This document shows positions 41,740 through 51,264 of a stretch of DNA of 64,000 bases, piece by piece (the stretch's first letter is position 1; the number at the start of each line of letters is the position of its first letter). Made by a program: the position numbers and the translations under genes. Under the pieces are notes generated by a model, which made no database searches, was not told the DNA's origin, and saw nothing but the letters and a program-made list of their open reading frames with translations. The DNA is from Oceanispirochaeta sp963676905 (GTDB lineage Bacteria > Spirochaetota > Spirochaetia > DSM-2461): NCBI GenBank assembly GCA_963676905.2, contig CAXXVE010000001.1, positions 682,001 through 746,000 of the forward strand, written 5' to 3'.

Positions 41740-43287
41740 TTACTGCAGTGACAGGAGCCTTACATCCCCTGGTTTCAGGTCGGTAATTGTAATGCTGTTG
41801 TCCCCGGAGAGAAAGAGGCTGCCCTGACTGCTTGTAAAGTCATAGTCCAGAACAGACAAAATCTGATTCCGCCCGGTTACGGCGCTGTAGTCGATTTTGA
41901 TGGTTCCAGGCTTCCTGCCGTCACTGCTGTTCAGTGCCATCACAGGTATCAGCAGACGTCCTTTTTCCCTTATGATCCACCATGCATAGGACTCATCTGC
42001 GACTACTCTGAGGAGTTCGCCCTTCTCGAGAACCGTCTTGTATCTCTGATAGATATCTTCAATCCGGTTCTGAAGTTTTGTAACATTTTTCTGAAGAACC
42101 AGGGGGCGGCGGAAGAGCCTTACACCGCTGAACCGGGAGAGGAAGAGAACCCTCATAAGATCGGCACTCCCCATATCACGGCTCTCAGGAATGATGACAC
42201 CCTGGGTAACCGGGATCTTCCTGCCTCTGTTCTTCTCCTGCAGATTGCCAAGCTGATGGAACCAGGTATGAATAAACTCCTCATCCAGTGGGAACCTGTC
42301 TTTTTCCCTGTTGGTCAGAAGTACGGGTTCATCGGGTATTTCGGGATACTTTTGAAGTTCCGACAGCTCCAGGGCAAAACCTGTATAGCGTTTACACCCC
42401 CCTGACTCACGGAGACTGCTGTATACAGTCTCAATCCGGGGATCACTGAAAGCCTTTGGAAGGGCAAGATAGACAAAATCAAGAAAGAACTGGGACTGAA
42501 GCCCGCAAAAGATACGGGAGAAATACTGCAGGGCCCCCTCTTCGTTGAAGTCGAAGCAGACAGAGCCTGTTTCATCGCTTACAGGCTGTAAGCCGGAATG
42601 CGAAAGCATGTCCTTCAACAGGGCATAGTCAAAACGGCCGGTCTTCTGAAACTCTTCAGCCACCAGTGCATTGACCCGGGCCGTGAGCTCCCGCTTGGAG
42701 CCCCCGTCGGATTGCCAGGAGAAGAACTCAGGCTTCCGGTAGATCACAGCGGAGACAGGGTCAATAAGGGGAGAGAGGTAGTAACCGGCTTTCTTGCCGC
42801 AGAGATGGACAGCGGAGACGAGAAGCTGAAACTGCTGTTCCGGAGTGAAACCAAGACTCTCCAGATAAGGATCAGAGAGCCGGTGGTCCAGTTGTGAGTG
42901 ACTGCGGGGATGAAGGGGCCGTGCCTCATCGGAGTCGGTAACAGGCAGAAAAACAAGGCAGTCGCTCCTGAACCGGGGCAGCTCACTGAGTATTCTGAAA
43001 AAAGAGCCGTACTCCCGGAGGTTGATAAACTGGTAGTCCCCCTCCCTCAGCCAGCGGTCGTCCCGGCGTCTGACAACAGGACTGGATGCCGAACGGATCA
43101 GAGAGAGGCGGCGGTAGAAGTCACAAACAGCACCTGAGGACAGGGTTACCCTGTCGCCGTCGCTGAGATTGATATAACCCTGCCGTCCGAACTCCTTGAA
43201 GAGTTTCTGACCGACTTCTTTGTCTTTCTTAGATTCTTCACTTACTGCTGCAAGTTTCTGCCACAGTTTTTTTCCAGGTAGCGCCAT
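41740..43287 (-). CDS. Large protein of unknown function, possibly amylase-like fold
   Basis: 515 residues, soluble, no signal peptide. A middle part (about 90-180: LREYGSFFRILSELPRFRSD, LVFLPVTDSDEARP, HPRSHSQLDHRLSDPYL) and the all-beta C-terminus (about 430-515) recall the layout of alpha-amylase-superfamily TIM barrels with a C-terminal beta domain. I cannot place the catalytic Asp/Glu/Asp set, so this is a weak structural guess. It lies 29 bases after the polyprenyl synthase gene in the same direction. Confidence 0.6.
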   Translation of the reverse strand: MALPGKKLWQKLAAVSEESKKDKEVGQKLFKEFGRQGYINLSDGDRVTLSSGAVCDFYRRLSLIRSASSPVVRRRDDRWLREGDYQFINLREYGSFFRILSELPRFRSDCLVFLPVTDSDEARPLHPRSHSQLDHRLSDPYLESLGFTPEQQFQLLVSAVHLCGKKAGYYLSPLIDPVSAVIYRKPEFFSWQSDGGSKRELTARVNALVAEEFQKTGRFDYALLKDMLSHSGLQPVSDETGSVCFDFNEEGALQYFSRIFCGLQSQFFLDFVYLALPKAFSDPRIETVYSSLRESGGCKRYTGFALELSELQKYPEIPDEPVLLTNREKDRFPLDEEFIHTWFHQLGNLQEKNRGRKIPVTQGVIIPESRDMGSADLMRVLFLSRFSGVRLFRRPLVLQKNVTKLQNRIEDIYQRYKTVLEKGELLRVVADESYAWWIIREKGRLLIPVMALNSSDGRKPGTIKIDYSAVTGRNQILSVLDYDFTSSQGSLFLSGDNSITITDLKPGDVRLLSLQ

Positions 43288-43316
43288 GTTTTATATTACC
43301 CTGAAAGATCCGCAGA

Positions 43317-44369
43317 TCATAGCATTTTCTCGATAAAGGATCTGATAATACCTGTTTGAAGCGCTGCCTCTGAACGGCCTGCAAAGATCTTTTCCAGTTC
43401 ATCCACAGATTCACCAAGCATTGCGAGGGCCTTCTGTCCGGCCTCCTCGATGACACCGGCCGCCTCCAGCATAGAGATGGCCTCCTCCACGGCATCCACC
43501 CCGTCCTCAACACCCAGCTCTCCGGCGGTGTCCATCAAATCGGCAAAACCGGGAAACCTGTCTCTATGGCTGTGATAGAAAAGTATCACCGGAAGGCTTT
43601 TTTTGCCCTCCACAATATCATCACCCCTGTGCTTCCCGGGGTTGCCTGTAGTCAGGTTCTTAACATCATCCAGAATCTGAAATCCGACACCCGCCTTCTC
43701 CCAGCTCTCGGCGGCAGCCAGACAGAGCTCTTTACTGCCGCCCCCGGCAAGGACACCGGCATAGGCGGCGAATCGTGCGAGTGCACCGGTCTTGAAGCGG
43801 CACATCTGCAGATAAACCGGTACTTCAGGAACAGTGGTATGGTCATTGTGCCACTGGATATCCAGCCCCTGGCCGAAGTGAAGGCGCCTGAGACTGTCAC
43901 AGTAGGCATCCAGAATACGGAACCTCAGACCATCATCCAGATCGTCTCTCCGGCTGATTATGGAAGTGGCATTGAAATACATAAGATTTCCGGCATTGAT
44001 GGAGAGGTCTTCGCCGTGAAGGATGTGGACCGAAGGCCCACCCCTGCGCTCGACAGAGTTGTCCTCAATATCGTCAACGATAAGACTGCCGTTATGGGCC
44101 ATTTCCACGAGAGGTGTCAGAGGATAGGCATCCTCAGCCCGGCCTCCGGCCGCTTCGCAGCAGAGAACCATAACCAGAGGGCGCCAGCGCTTGCCTCCGC
44201 GCTGCAGAAGCTCCAGCCCCGGTGCATGAAAGCGGTCGATCATGGCAGGGGGAACGTCAGCGGACAGGGCATCAGTCATGCCTGGAAGCCAAGTGGCATC
44301 GGCCTTTAAGGGCATAAGCCGGAACAGCTCCTCTTCAATTTTATTCAATCTCTGATTATACTGGTCCAT
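43317..44369 (-). CDS. Polyprenyl (trans-isoprenyl) diphosphate synthase
   Basis: 350 residues, all-alpha isoprenoid synthase. GKRWRPLVMVLCCEAAGG and the first Asp motif SLIVDDIEDNS near residue 98 are intact. The second motif reads QILDDVKNLTTG near 230, with Asn in place of the last Asp of DDxxD. Condenses IPP with allylic diphosphates; chain length cannot be set from sequence alone. A GAGGA Shine-Dalgarno precedes ATG 44369. It is divergent from rlmE. Confidence 0.9.
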   Translation of the reverse strand: MDQYNQRLNKIEEELFRLMPLKADATWLPGMTDALSADVPPAMIDRFHAPGLELLQRGGKRWRPLVMVLCCEAAGGRAEDAYPLTPLVEMAHNGSLIVDDIEDNSVERRGGPSVHILHGEDLSINAGNLMYFNATSIISRRDDLDDGLRFRILDAYCDSLRRLHFGQGLDIQWHNDHTTVPEVPVYLQMCRFKTGALARFAAYAGVLAGGGSKELCLAAAESWEKAGVGFQILDDVKNLTTGNPGKHRGDDIVEGKKSLPVILFYHSHRDRFPGFADLMDTAGELGVEDGVDAVEEAISMLEAAGVIEEAGQKALAMLGESVDELEKIFAGRSEAALQTGIIRSFIEKML

Positions 44370-44388
44370 ATTTTTGTCCTCATCCTTT

Positions 44389-44405
44389 GCGGGTATAAAA
44401 CCCGC
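44389..44405. repeat. Inverted repeat between the polyprenyl synthase gene and rlmE
   Basis: GCGGGT-ATAAA-ACCCGC, 6-bp arms, in the 68-bp divergent region. It may be an operator; no T-run. Confidence 0.3.
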
Positions 44406-44437
44406 TCATTACACCTATTATAGAAGGAGACCCCTAT

Positions 44438-45067
44438 ATGTCCAACAGGAGCAAGCCGGATTTCTATACCCAGAAAGCCAAAAAAGAGGGCTATATGGCC
44501 CGGTCGGTTTACAAACTGGAGGAGATCCAGAACAAGACCAAACTGATCACACCCGGCGACACCGTACTGGACATCGGAGCCTCTCCTGGAAGCTGGACCC
44601 AGTACTGCCTGAAGCTTATCAAGGGGAAGGGCTGCGTTGTCGGAGCCGACCTCAAACCGCTTGGAAACTTCAAGGCCAAGGGAACCCTCCACTTTATCCA
44701 GGGGGATGTATTTTCTGAAGATGTGCAGGGAAGCCTCAGCCAGTGGGGTCCCTTCGATGTGATCGTCAGCGATGCCGCACCCTCAACCACGGGAAACAGG
44801 CTGATCGACACACGGCGCTCCTACAATCTGATAGAGCAGATCCTTGATTTTGCACTGGAATGGCTCAAACCGGGAGGAAACTTTACGGTAAAGGTATTTC
44901 AGGGGGGAGATGAAACCGAGATATTCGACAGAATGCGGGGAGAGTTCAGCCAGGTGAAGAAACTGAAGCCCAAGGCTGTCAGAAAAGAGTCATTTGAATA
45001 CTATCTTATAGGTCTCGGCCGCTTGGAACAGGACGGGGAAAAGAGTGGGGCGCCGGCCCCTGAGTAG
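44438..45067 (+). CDS. rlmE: 23S rRNA (uridine-2552 2'-O)-methyltransferase (FtsJ/RrmJ)
   Basis: 209 residues. SAM-binding VLDIGASPGSWTQYCL near residue 43. The catalytic K-D-K-E set is visible: Lys in SVYKLEEI, Asp in VSDAAPSTTGN, Lys in FTVKVFQGGDE and Glu in KESFEYYLIGLG. It methylates U2552 in the ribosomal A-loop late in 50S assembly. AAGGAG lies 8 bases before ATG 44438. It is convergent with the EAL gene. Confidence 0.95.
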   Translation: MSNRSKPDFYTQKAKKEGYMARSVYKLEEIQNKTKLITPGDTVLDIGASPGSWTQYCLKLIKGKGCVVGADLKPLGNFKAKGTLHFIQGDVFSEDVQGSLSQWGPFDVIVSDAAPSTTGNRLIDTRRSYNLIEQILDFALEWLKPGGNFTVKVFQGGDETEIFDRMRGEFSQVKKLKPKAVRKESFEYYLIGLGRLEQDGEKSGAPAPE

Positions 45068-46543
45068 CCCTCTGAGCGGAACCGTCACGGCCGGGTTCCA
45101 TGATAGAGGAGACCTGGGGTTCACCAAGGTAGAAGCCCTGGGAGAAATCAATTCCGAGAGAGCGGACAATATCATAGATCTCCCGGGAGTGGACATACTC
45201 TGCCACCGTACGGGTTCCCGTCCTTCTGGCAAAACCGACAATAGTTTCGGCAATGACCCGGGCATTCTTGTCCCGGTCAAGATTTCTGATTATGGACGCA
45301 TCAATTTTTATAAAGTCCACATCCAGTGTCATAATGTAGTTGAAATTGCTGTATCCCGCACCGAAATCATCCAGGGCAATGCCGCAGCCGTAGTCCTTGA
45401 CGAGCCGGATAAACTCAGGGACTTCGGGAACACCCACAATATTATCACTCTCCAGGATCTCGAATATAGCCGGGGAGCCTCTTTCCAGTGGTTCTCCAGT
45501 ATCCTTCTTATAAAAAGAACAGTATCCCGGTTCTGAATATCCTCTACAGAGATATTGAAAGAGTATTCGCTTGTTGTATGCTTCATCTCCCTTATGATCT
45601 TCCGGAGCATTATCCTTGAAAGAGAGGGATACTGGCGTGACCTCTTGGAGATCTTTAGAAATGTATCTGGATAGATAACATTCCCTTTGTCGTCGATAAT
45701 CCGCATAAGGCACTCAAATTTCTCAAGACTTCCTGTCCTGTTGTTCCATATGGGCTGAAAGTAGGGAACCACCCGGTCTTCCCGGATGGACTGCTTTACT
45801 TCATGGGTCCACCGGATATTCTCTTCATACTCCCGCGGTATGTTCATGGAGTGGTGATACATAAGAAAGGGAACCCGTTTCTCTTTGGCCCGCTTCAAAG
45901 CCATGTCGGCCTGAGCCAGCATACCGGGGCCCTTTGTTCCATTGGATTCCAGGTCTCCGGAAACGGCAAGACCGATGGTTATTGTAATTGTGATATCTGA
46001 CTTGTTCACCTGAAAGGGGTAGTCATTGACCATTTCAATTATGATATCCGCAGTCCGCTGTACTCTGTCCTGTTCCAGGGAACCGGTAAAGAGAAAGGCA
46101 AATTCGTCGACTTCCAGTTTGTAGAGTCTGACATCCTCGAAAAGTCTCGAGTAGGAGGAAAGAGCCAGGCTTTTGAGCCTCTTGGCAAGAGACTCAAGAA
46201 CAGCATCCCCCATTCCATTGCCGTAGAAGTCGTTAACCTCTTTGAAGGAATCGATATTAATCAGATAGAGGACACTGCCGTCTTTGGCAATATCCAGTCT
46301 CAACTTTTCTCTGTTGGGAAGTCCGGTCTGACGGTCATAGTAGATCTTCTCAATAAGAAGCTCACGGTCTTTGCTGACCTTCCGCAGGTAGAAACGGCTT
46401 GCAGGATAGGAGACAAGCAGAATGAGAATAAGCTTCGGGAGCATGACTGTCAGGGACGGTGAGAAAAATACCGTCAGAAAAACGAGGCTTCCCATGAGCA
46501 GAGAGTAGGCAAGGATGATCAGGATCTTGTGTTTTTTCTTCAT
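45006..46543 (-). pseudogene. GGDEF-EAL protein split by a frameshift
   Basis: Start ATG 46543 (MKKKHKILIILAYSLL). Two membrane helices, then a degenerate GGDEF domain (TGLPNREKLRLDIAKDG ... YKLEVDEFAFLF, so the signature is altered), then an EAL domain (PYFQPIWNNRTGSLEKFECL). The frame is lost near 45475 after ILENHWKEAP. The next frame carries the rest of the EAL domain (IALDDFGAGYSNFNYIM, DFIKIDASIIRNL, VAEYVHSREIYDI) to 45006. One more G in the run of four at 45472-45475 joins both. Intact, it would be about 510 residues and probably a c-di-GMP phosphodiesterase (Glu of the EAL motif kept as ECL) with a dead cyclase. Confidence 0.8.
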
Positions 46544-46583
46544 CTGATTTTGTACAGAGTGTCCAGGGGATACAGCAGGGAAC

Positions 46584-47555
46584 CTACTGAACACCCCTTA
46601 AAGACCGCGTCAGAAAAAGCTGAAACGAGATGACCTGCATCTCTTTCTTGAGCTCCCTCATCTGCCTGTCCAATACTTCTCCTTCCCGCTGGATACGTTC
46701 AAGTTCAACCAGCCCGTATTTCCTTAAACCATCACCAGTTACTTTCTGGTTCTTTTTTCCGCGTACATCATATATCTGAAAAGCAGTCTGTATAGCTTCA
46801 CCTTCGGCTACTGCCAGCTTAACCTTTAGCACTCTTCTTATCTGGCGCATTAAACCCGAGAGAAGAAACACAAGATCCGTATCCCCTGAAAGAGTAATCT
46901 TTGAGAATACCTCGAGGGTACCCGAAAGATCTTTCAGCAGCATCTTTTCAAAGAGGGTGAAAACATTCTCTTCCTTACTGTGGTAGACAAAGTTGTCGAT
47001 GTCCTCTTCCCGGATAACATCACCGATATTGAAGTAGAAAGAGAGCTTCTGACAGGCTTCCTTCAGGTCGGCTGTATTATTTTCAACCATCTCCAGGAGA
47101 ATAGCCACCGCCTTCTGCTCGATCTTCAGACCCTGATCGGAAAAATACTTCTGAACCCAGCCCTTCTTCTGGTTGTCAAACATCTCCCAGAAGATCTTCT
47201 TTTCAGAAGCCGGAACCAGAGCCGTCAGTCGCTTATCGATGGAGACGGAGTCACTGATAAACACCAGGGTCACATCATCGGGCATATTCTTGCAGAACTG
47301 GCCCAGCAGCTTGAGGTCCGCCGCTTTTTTAATCTCCTCACAGTTGAGGATCACCGCCAGCTTGTGGGCGGAGAAGAGAGAGCCGTTCCGAAGTATGGAG
47401 ATGATCTGGGCCATGTCCGTATCAAAGGGATAAAAACGGTGGGATTCGGGATCTTCACCGTATTTCTTCTTGAGGCTTTTCTTAAGATTATCCAGATACT
47501 GGTCTTTCTGCCCCTTTTCGGGACCGAGGAGTAGATGAAGTTGTTTTTCAGCCAT
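46584..47555 (-). CDS. holA: DNA polymerase III delta subunit
   Basis: 323 residues. The clamp-loader delta layout is seen: an N-terminal RecA-like domain (QLHLLLGPEKGQKDQYLDNL, LAVILNCEEIKKAADLK), a middle lid (LLEMVENNTADLKEACQKL) and a C-terminal collar (DTDLVFLLSGLMRQIRRVLK). It opens the sliding clamp. It overlaps the end of lexA by 8 bases. Confidence 0.9.
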   Translation of the reverse strand: MAEKQLHLLLGPEKGQKDQYLDNLKKSLKKKYGEDPESHRFYPFDTDMAQIISILRNGSLFSAHKLAVILNCEEIKKAADLKLLGQFCKNMPDDVTLVFISDSVSIDKRLTALVPASEKKIFWEMFDNQKKGWVQKYFSDQGLKIEQKAVAILLEMVENNTADLKEACQKLSFYFNIGDVIREEDIDNFVYHSKEENVFTLFEKMLLKDLSGTLEVFSKITLSGDTDLVFLLSGLMRQIRRVLKVKLAVAEGEAIQTAFQIYDVRGKKNQKVTGDGLRKYGLVELERIQREGEVLDRQMRELKKEMQVISFQLFLTRSLRGVQ

Positions 47556-48150
47556 ATTGCCTGATGATTGTAATTAGTTTTCCGAGGACCTTAACGTCCT
47601 GTGTAAAGATTGCCGGATAGGCCGGGTTTTCTGCCTGAAGACGGACACGGTTCTTCTCTTTGTAAAAACGTTTCAGCGTCACTGCATCGTCCACCATGGC
47701 AACGATAATCTCACCGTTATTTGCAACAGGCTGCTGGACAAATACGGCGAGGTCACCATCAAAGATCCCCGCACCGGTCATACTCTCCCCCTGAACACGC
47801 AGAGCAAAGAGGTTGCCGTTTTTCAGAACATCCGAAGGAAGAGTCACCGAACCGTCATGGTTCTCTTCAGCGAAGAGGGGCAGTCCGGCGGCCACATGTC
47901 CCAGAATTGGTATTTTTCTTGTCTCTTCACTCTCATCCTCTTCGGGGACAAGGGTGATGGCTCTGGACTTGTTATGACTTATTGAGATGACTTCTTTCTT
48001 TTCAAGCGCTTTGACATGGTCATAGGCGCCCTTGACGGAGATGCTGAAGAATCTTCCTATCTCCCGGATTGAGGGCGGGTATTGATTGTCCTGGATGTAA
48101 CCCCGGATAAAATCCAGAATCTCACCCTGTCTTTTTGTCAAAGCTTTCAT
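47548..48150 (-). CDS. lexA: LexA repressor
   Basis: 200 residues. N-terminal wHTH (QGEILDFIRGYIQDNQYPPS, REIGRFFSISVKGAYDHV), cleavage site Ala-Gly in HVAAGLPLF near residue 85, catalytic Ser in RVQGESMTGAGIFDGD near 120 and Lys in DAVTLKRFYKE near 157. It represses the SOS regulon and self-cleaves with RecA. The ATG overlaps the ntrC-like stop as ATGA, so lexA is translated from the two-component operon. I could not identify a LexA box in the window. Confidence 0.94.
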   Translation of the reverse strand: MKALTKRQGEILDFIRGYIQDNQYPPSIREIGRFFSISVKGAYDHVKALEKKEVISISHNKSRAITLVPEEDESEETRKIPILGHVAAGLPLFAEENHDGSVTLPSDVLKNGNLFALRVQGESMTGAGIFDGDLAVFVQQPVANNGEIIVAMVDDAVTLKRFYKEKNRVRLQAENPAYPAIFTQDVKVLGKLITIIRQYG

Positions 48151-49508
48151 TTTTTTATTTCCAGACCGTACTTTTTTATCTTGCTGTGAAGATTACTGGG
48201 ATAGATTCCAAGATCCTGAGCCGTTCTGGATATATTATACCCGTTTGTCTCCAGTCTGTCTTGTAAAAGAATCTGTTCGAATTCATCCCTGGCATCGTTC
48301 AGCTTCATGGTACCGAACTTTTCCAGCAGGGGCGATTTTCTGACTATTTTCTGCTCTCCCAGAAATTTGACTACCGTTTCGGCAGAAATCTCGTCTTCAT
48401 CGGTCATTATGTTAATCCGTTCCACGAAGTTTTTCAATTCCCGGATATTCCCTGTCCAGGGAAAATGGATCATCTCCTCCATCCCTTCTGCAGATATCTT
48501 CCGGGGAGGATTGCCCGAAGGAGAAAAGAGTTTCATAAAATGGTCCACAAGCAGGGGCAGATCATCCACCCTGTCCTTCAGGGCAGGGACATGAATCGGA
48601 ACAACATTCAGCCGGAAGTAGAGGTCCTCCCTGAACCGTCCCTCTTCAATCTCCCTTGAAATATCTTTGTTTGTCGCTGAGATGATTCGAACATCAACGG
48701 AGATCTGCTCCGTTCCTCCAATGCGGTCGAACTTCATCTCCTGAATAGCCCTGAGGACCTTTGCCTGGGCCGAGAGGGACATATCCGCCACCTCATCCAG
48801 AAAGAGGGTGCCCCCGTCTGCCAGTTCAAACTTGCCTTTCTTCTGTCTGACAGCGCCAGTAAAAGCCCCCTTCTCATGGCCGAAAAGCTCGCTCTCAATA
48901 AGGTTCTCAGGGATGGCGGCGCAGTTAACCTCCACAAAGGCATTGTTCCGCCGGGAGCTGTTGTTATGCAGGGCCCTGGCAACAAGCTCCTTACCTGTAC
49001 CGTTGTCGCCGAGAATCAGGACTCGTGCTTCCGAATCGGCACTCTGTGCAATAATTTCCCGGATCTGCCTGATCCCCGCACTGCCCCCGACCATCTTGTC
49101 ATCGGGGGTACGGGAGGTTCGGAGGGAGCGGTTCTCTTTTCTCAGTTTTTCAAGTTCAAGGGAATTTCGTGTGAGAGTCAGAACCCTTGTAAGATCAAGA
49201 GGCTTTTCAAGAAAATCAAAGGCGCCCATCTTGATTGCTTTGACCGCAAGATCAACATTGGCATGTCCTGAAATCATCAGAACAGAGACAACCGGATACT
49301 CTTCGCGAATCTTCTGAAGGACATCAATCCCCCCCATATGGGGCAGCCAGATATCAAGGAAAACAAGATCCACCGGCTCTGTCTTCATGATATGAAGCCC
49401 TTCTATCCCGTCGCCTGCTTCAAGAATCTCATATCCCTCATCACTGAGGATATCTTTCAGGACCTCTCTTACCGAAGCCTCGTCATCTATGATCAGTATC
49501 TTTTCCAT
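48147..49508 (-). CDS. NtrC/NtrX-type sigma-54 response regulator
   Basis: 453 residues. Receiver (1-120) with Asp in LVFLDIWLPHMGGIDVL. AAA+ domain with Walker A LILGDNGTGKELVARAL near 175, the sigma-54 contact loop GAFTGA (ELFGHEKGAFTGAVRQKK) and Walker B GGTLFLDEVADM. C-terminal Fis-type HTH (YNISRTAQDLGIYPSNLHSK). It activates sigma-54 promoters; rpoN lies in the same cluster. ATG 49508 has GAGGAG upstream. It overlaps the kinase gene by 26 bases. Confidence 0.94.
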   Translation of the reverse strand: MEKILIIDDEASVREVLKDILSDEGYEILEAGDGIEGLHIMKTEPVDLVFLDIWLPHMGGIDVLQKIREEYPVVSVLMISGHANVDLAVKAIKMGAFDFLEKPLDLTRVLTLTRNSLELEKLRKENRSLRTSRTPDDKMVGGSAGIRQIREIIAQSADSEARVLILGDNGTGKELVARALHNNSSRRNNAFVEVNCAAIPENLIESELFGHEKGAFTGAVRQKKGKFELADGGTLFLDEVADMSLSAQAKVLRAIQEMKFDRIGGTEQISVDVRIISATNKDISREIEEGRFREDLYFRLNVVPIHVPALKDRVDDLPLLVDHFMKLFSPSGNPPRKISAEGMEEMIHFPWTGNIRELKNFVERINIMTDEDEISAETVVKFLGEQKIVRKSPLLEKFGTMKLNDARDEFEQILLQDRLETNGYNISRTAQDLGIYPSNLHSKIKKYGLEIKK

Positions 49509-51264
49509 ACAGCTCCTCATAAGGCAGATCCAGATAAAATGTTGTGCCCTCACCGGGGGCGGAATCCAGCCAGATCCTGCCTCTGTGGTCATGGATAATG
49601 CGTTCTACAATTGAGAGTCCCAGACCAGTCCCCTTTTCTCTTGTTGTAAAATAGGGATTGAAAACCTTGTCCTGAAGGTCCCCGGGGATACCCGGGCCTG
49701 AGTCGGAAATCTGTATTCTACAGTAGATTGTATAGCCCTTTTTCACAAGATCGGTCCGAATAATAATGACTCCCTCTCCCTGAAGGGCATTGATTCCGTT
49801 GGACAGTAGATTACTGAAAACCTGCCTCAACTGACCGGGATCAGCCTTAAGAGTGAGATCCCCGGGTATTTCATCGGTCATAAAGGTCACATCAGGAGCA
49901 GACTCCTCGAGCACCTCAACAATGGAGTACAAAAGGTTTCTGAGATTGATATTTTCAGAAACAGGCGGACGTTGTCTGGCAAACTCCCTGAACTCAGTGA
50001 GCAGGCTGTTGAGATTGTCCACTTCTACTAGAATACGGTCCATTCCCTTTTGAATCACATCCCGGGGAATCTCCTCGTCATCAAGGCGGACCAGAACCCT
50101 CTGGGCATAGAGGCGTATGGGTGTCAGAGGGTTTCTTATCTCATGGGCCAGCCGCTGTGCTATGTCCTGCCAGGCCGATACCTTTTCGGTCTGAAGGACC
50201 TCTCTCCTGGAAACCTCAAGCTCCTTGACCATGGAGTTGAAAGAGTCTGTAAGAAAGGAGAAGTCATCCTTCTCACGGCTCAGCATACGGTAGCTGTAAT
50301 CTCCCTGGGCGACCTTTCTGGTTGCCTCCTCCAGCCCCAGAAAGGGCTGAATCATCCGCTGGCTGATATACATGGCCACTACAAATCCCATAAACAGGAG
50401 CGGAACAAGGAAAATGGAGTAAAAGAGAAGAAGGCCTATCCTGAACAGATGGTTATACTCCCTGAATTGCCTGTACTTCTCGAGTACTCCGGTTATATTG
50501 CGGGCATGAAGGTCAAATTCTCTTGGAATTGTTCTGTAGATAATTATCCCGTAACTCTCCCCGGCAATCTGGAACACCTTCTTGAATCCCAGAATACTGA
50601 AGTCCGGCAGTGTTCTTTTTGGAATCAGTCCCTCTGCGAGGGTATCGATCTCCCGGCGGGGATAGGCAAGCCTGGGATCACCAAAGAGATAGAGGCTCTC
50701 CCCTGTATAGATCTGCACTCCTTCCACAAGGGGATACTGGGACTTCAGCTCCCGCCAGACCTGCTCGGGAGAGCTGTGGGCCCGGCTCATAGACAGGGCC
50801 AGAAAGGGACTCCCCCCGATATATTCAAGATTCCTGTTCAGGTCGACATAGTACTCGAGAGCAATTTCAAGGCCGCTGTCCAGAGCGACGCCCACTTCGG
50901 AGCCAAACCAGCGGTCAAAGACCATATTTACAAAACGCAGAGAGAGAACGGTCTGGGGCAGAGAAATCAGAACTATAATCAGGAAGAGAAAGAGAACAAT
51001 ACGCAGCCTGAAACGGTAGCGGCTGTGCCTTGTTTTCACTCTTTTCCATGCATATGCGATGCTGTATACAAGGGCCGCAAGCAGAAGCAGAGGGATTGAG
51101 ATCAAAAGAACAAGATGGACAGGAGTCTCCCCGATTTTATTCTGGTCCATCCCTCCCAGAATACTTGATGAAAAGACAAGGATCAGGATGATCACAAGAA
51201 GATACATCAGTATTACAGAGATGGCGCTGTTTTTAAGCAGTCCTTTCAGAACATGGTTTTTCAA
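49483..51264 (-). CDS. NtrY-type sensor histidine kinase
   Basis: 593 residues. Several N-terminal membrane helices (about 14-110 and 280-305) enclose an extracytoplasmic region, then a HAMP domain near 315-370. The H-box WQDIAQRLAHEIRNPLTPIR has the phospho-His, and N, G1 and G2 boxes follow (QVFSNLLSNGINALQGEG, SDSGPGIPGDLQDKVF, GTGLGLSIVERI). It is the partner of the response regulator that follows. Its ATG overlaps the DUF4390 stop as ATGA. Confidence 0.93.
   Translation of the reverse strand: MKNHVLKGLLKNSAISVILMYLLVIILILVFSSSILGGMDQNKIGETPVHLVLLISIPLLLLAALVYSIAYAWKRVKTRHSRYRFRLRIVLFLFLIIVLISLPQTVLSLRFVNMVFDRWFGSEVGVALDSGLEIALEYYVDLNRNLEYIGGSPFLALSMSRAHSSPEQVWRELKSQYPLVEGVQIYTGESLYLFGDPRLAYPRREIDTLAEGLIPKRTLPDFSILGFKKVFQIAGESYGIIIYRTIPREFDLHARNITGVLEKYRQFREYNHLFRIGLLLFYSIFLVPLLFMGFVVAMYISQRMIQPFLGLEEATRKVAQGDYSYRMLSREKDDFSFLTDSFNSMVKELEVSRREVLQTEKVSAWQDIAQRLAHEIRNPLTPIRLYAQRVLVRLDDEEIPRDVIQKGMDRILVEVDNLNSLLTEFREFARQRPPVSENINLRNLLYSIVEVLEESAPDVTFMTDEIPGDLTLKADPGQLRQVFSNLLSNGINALQGEGVIIIRTDLVKKGYTIYCRIQISDSGPGIPGDLQDKVFNPYFTTREKGTGLGLSIVERIIHDHRGRIWLDSAPGEGTTFYLDLPYEELYGKDTDHR

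Noticed and set aside
47548..48150. Search for a LexA operator at lexA
   Set aside because: lexA begins inside the ntrC-like stop and no convincing palindrome is present; the spirochaete motif is not known to me.
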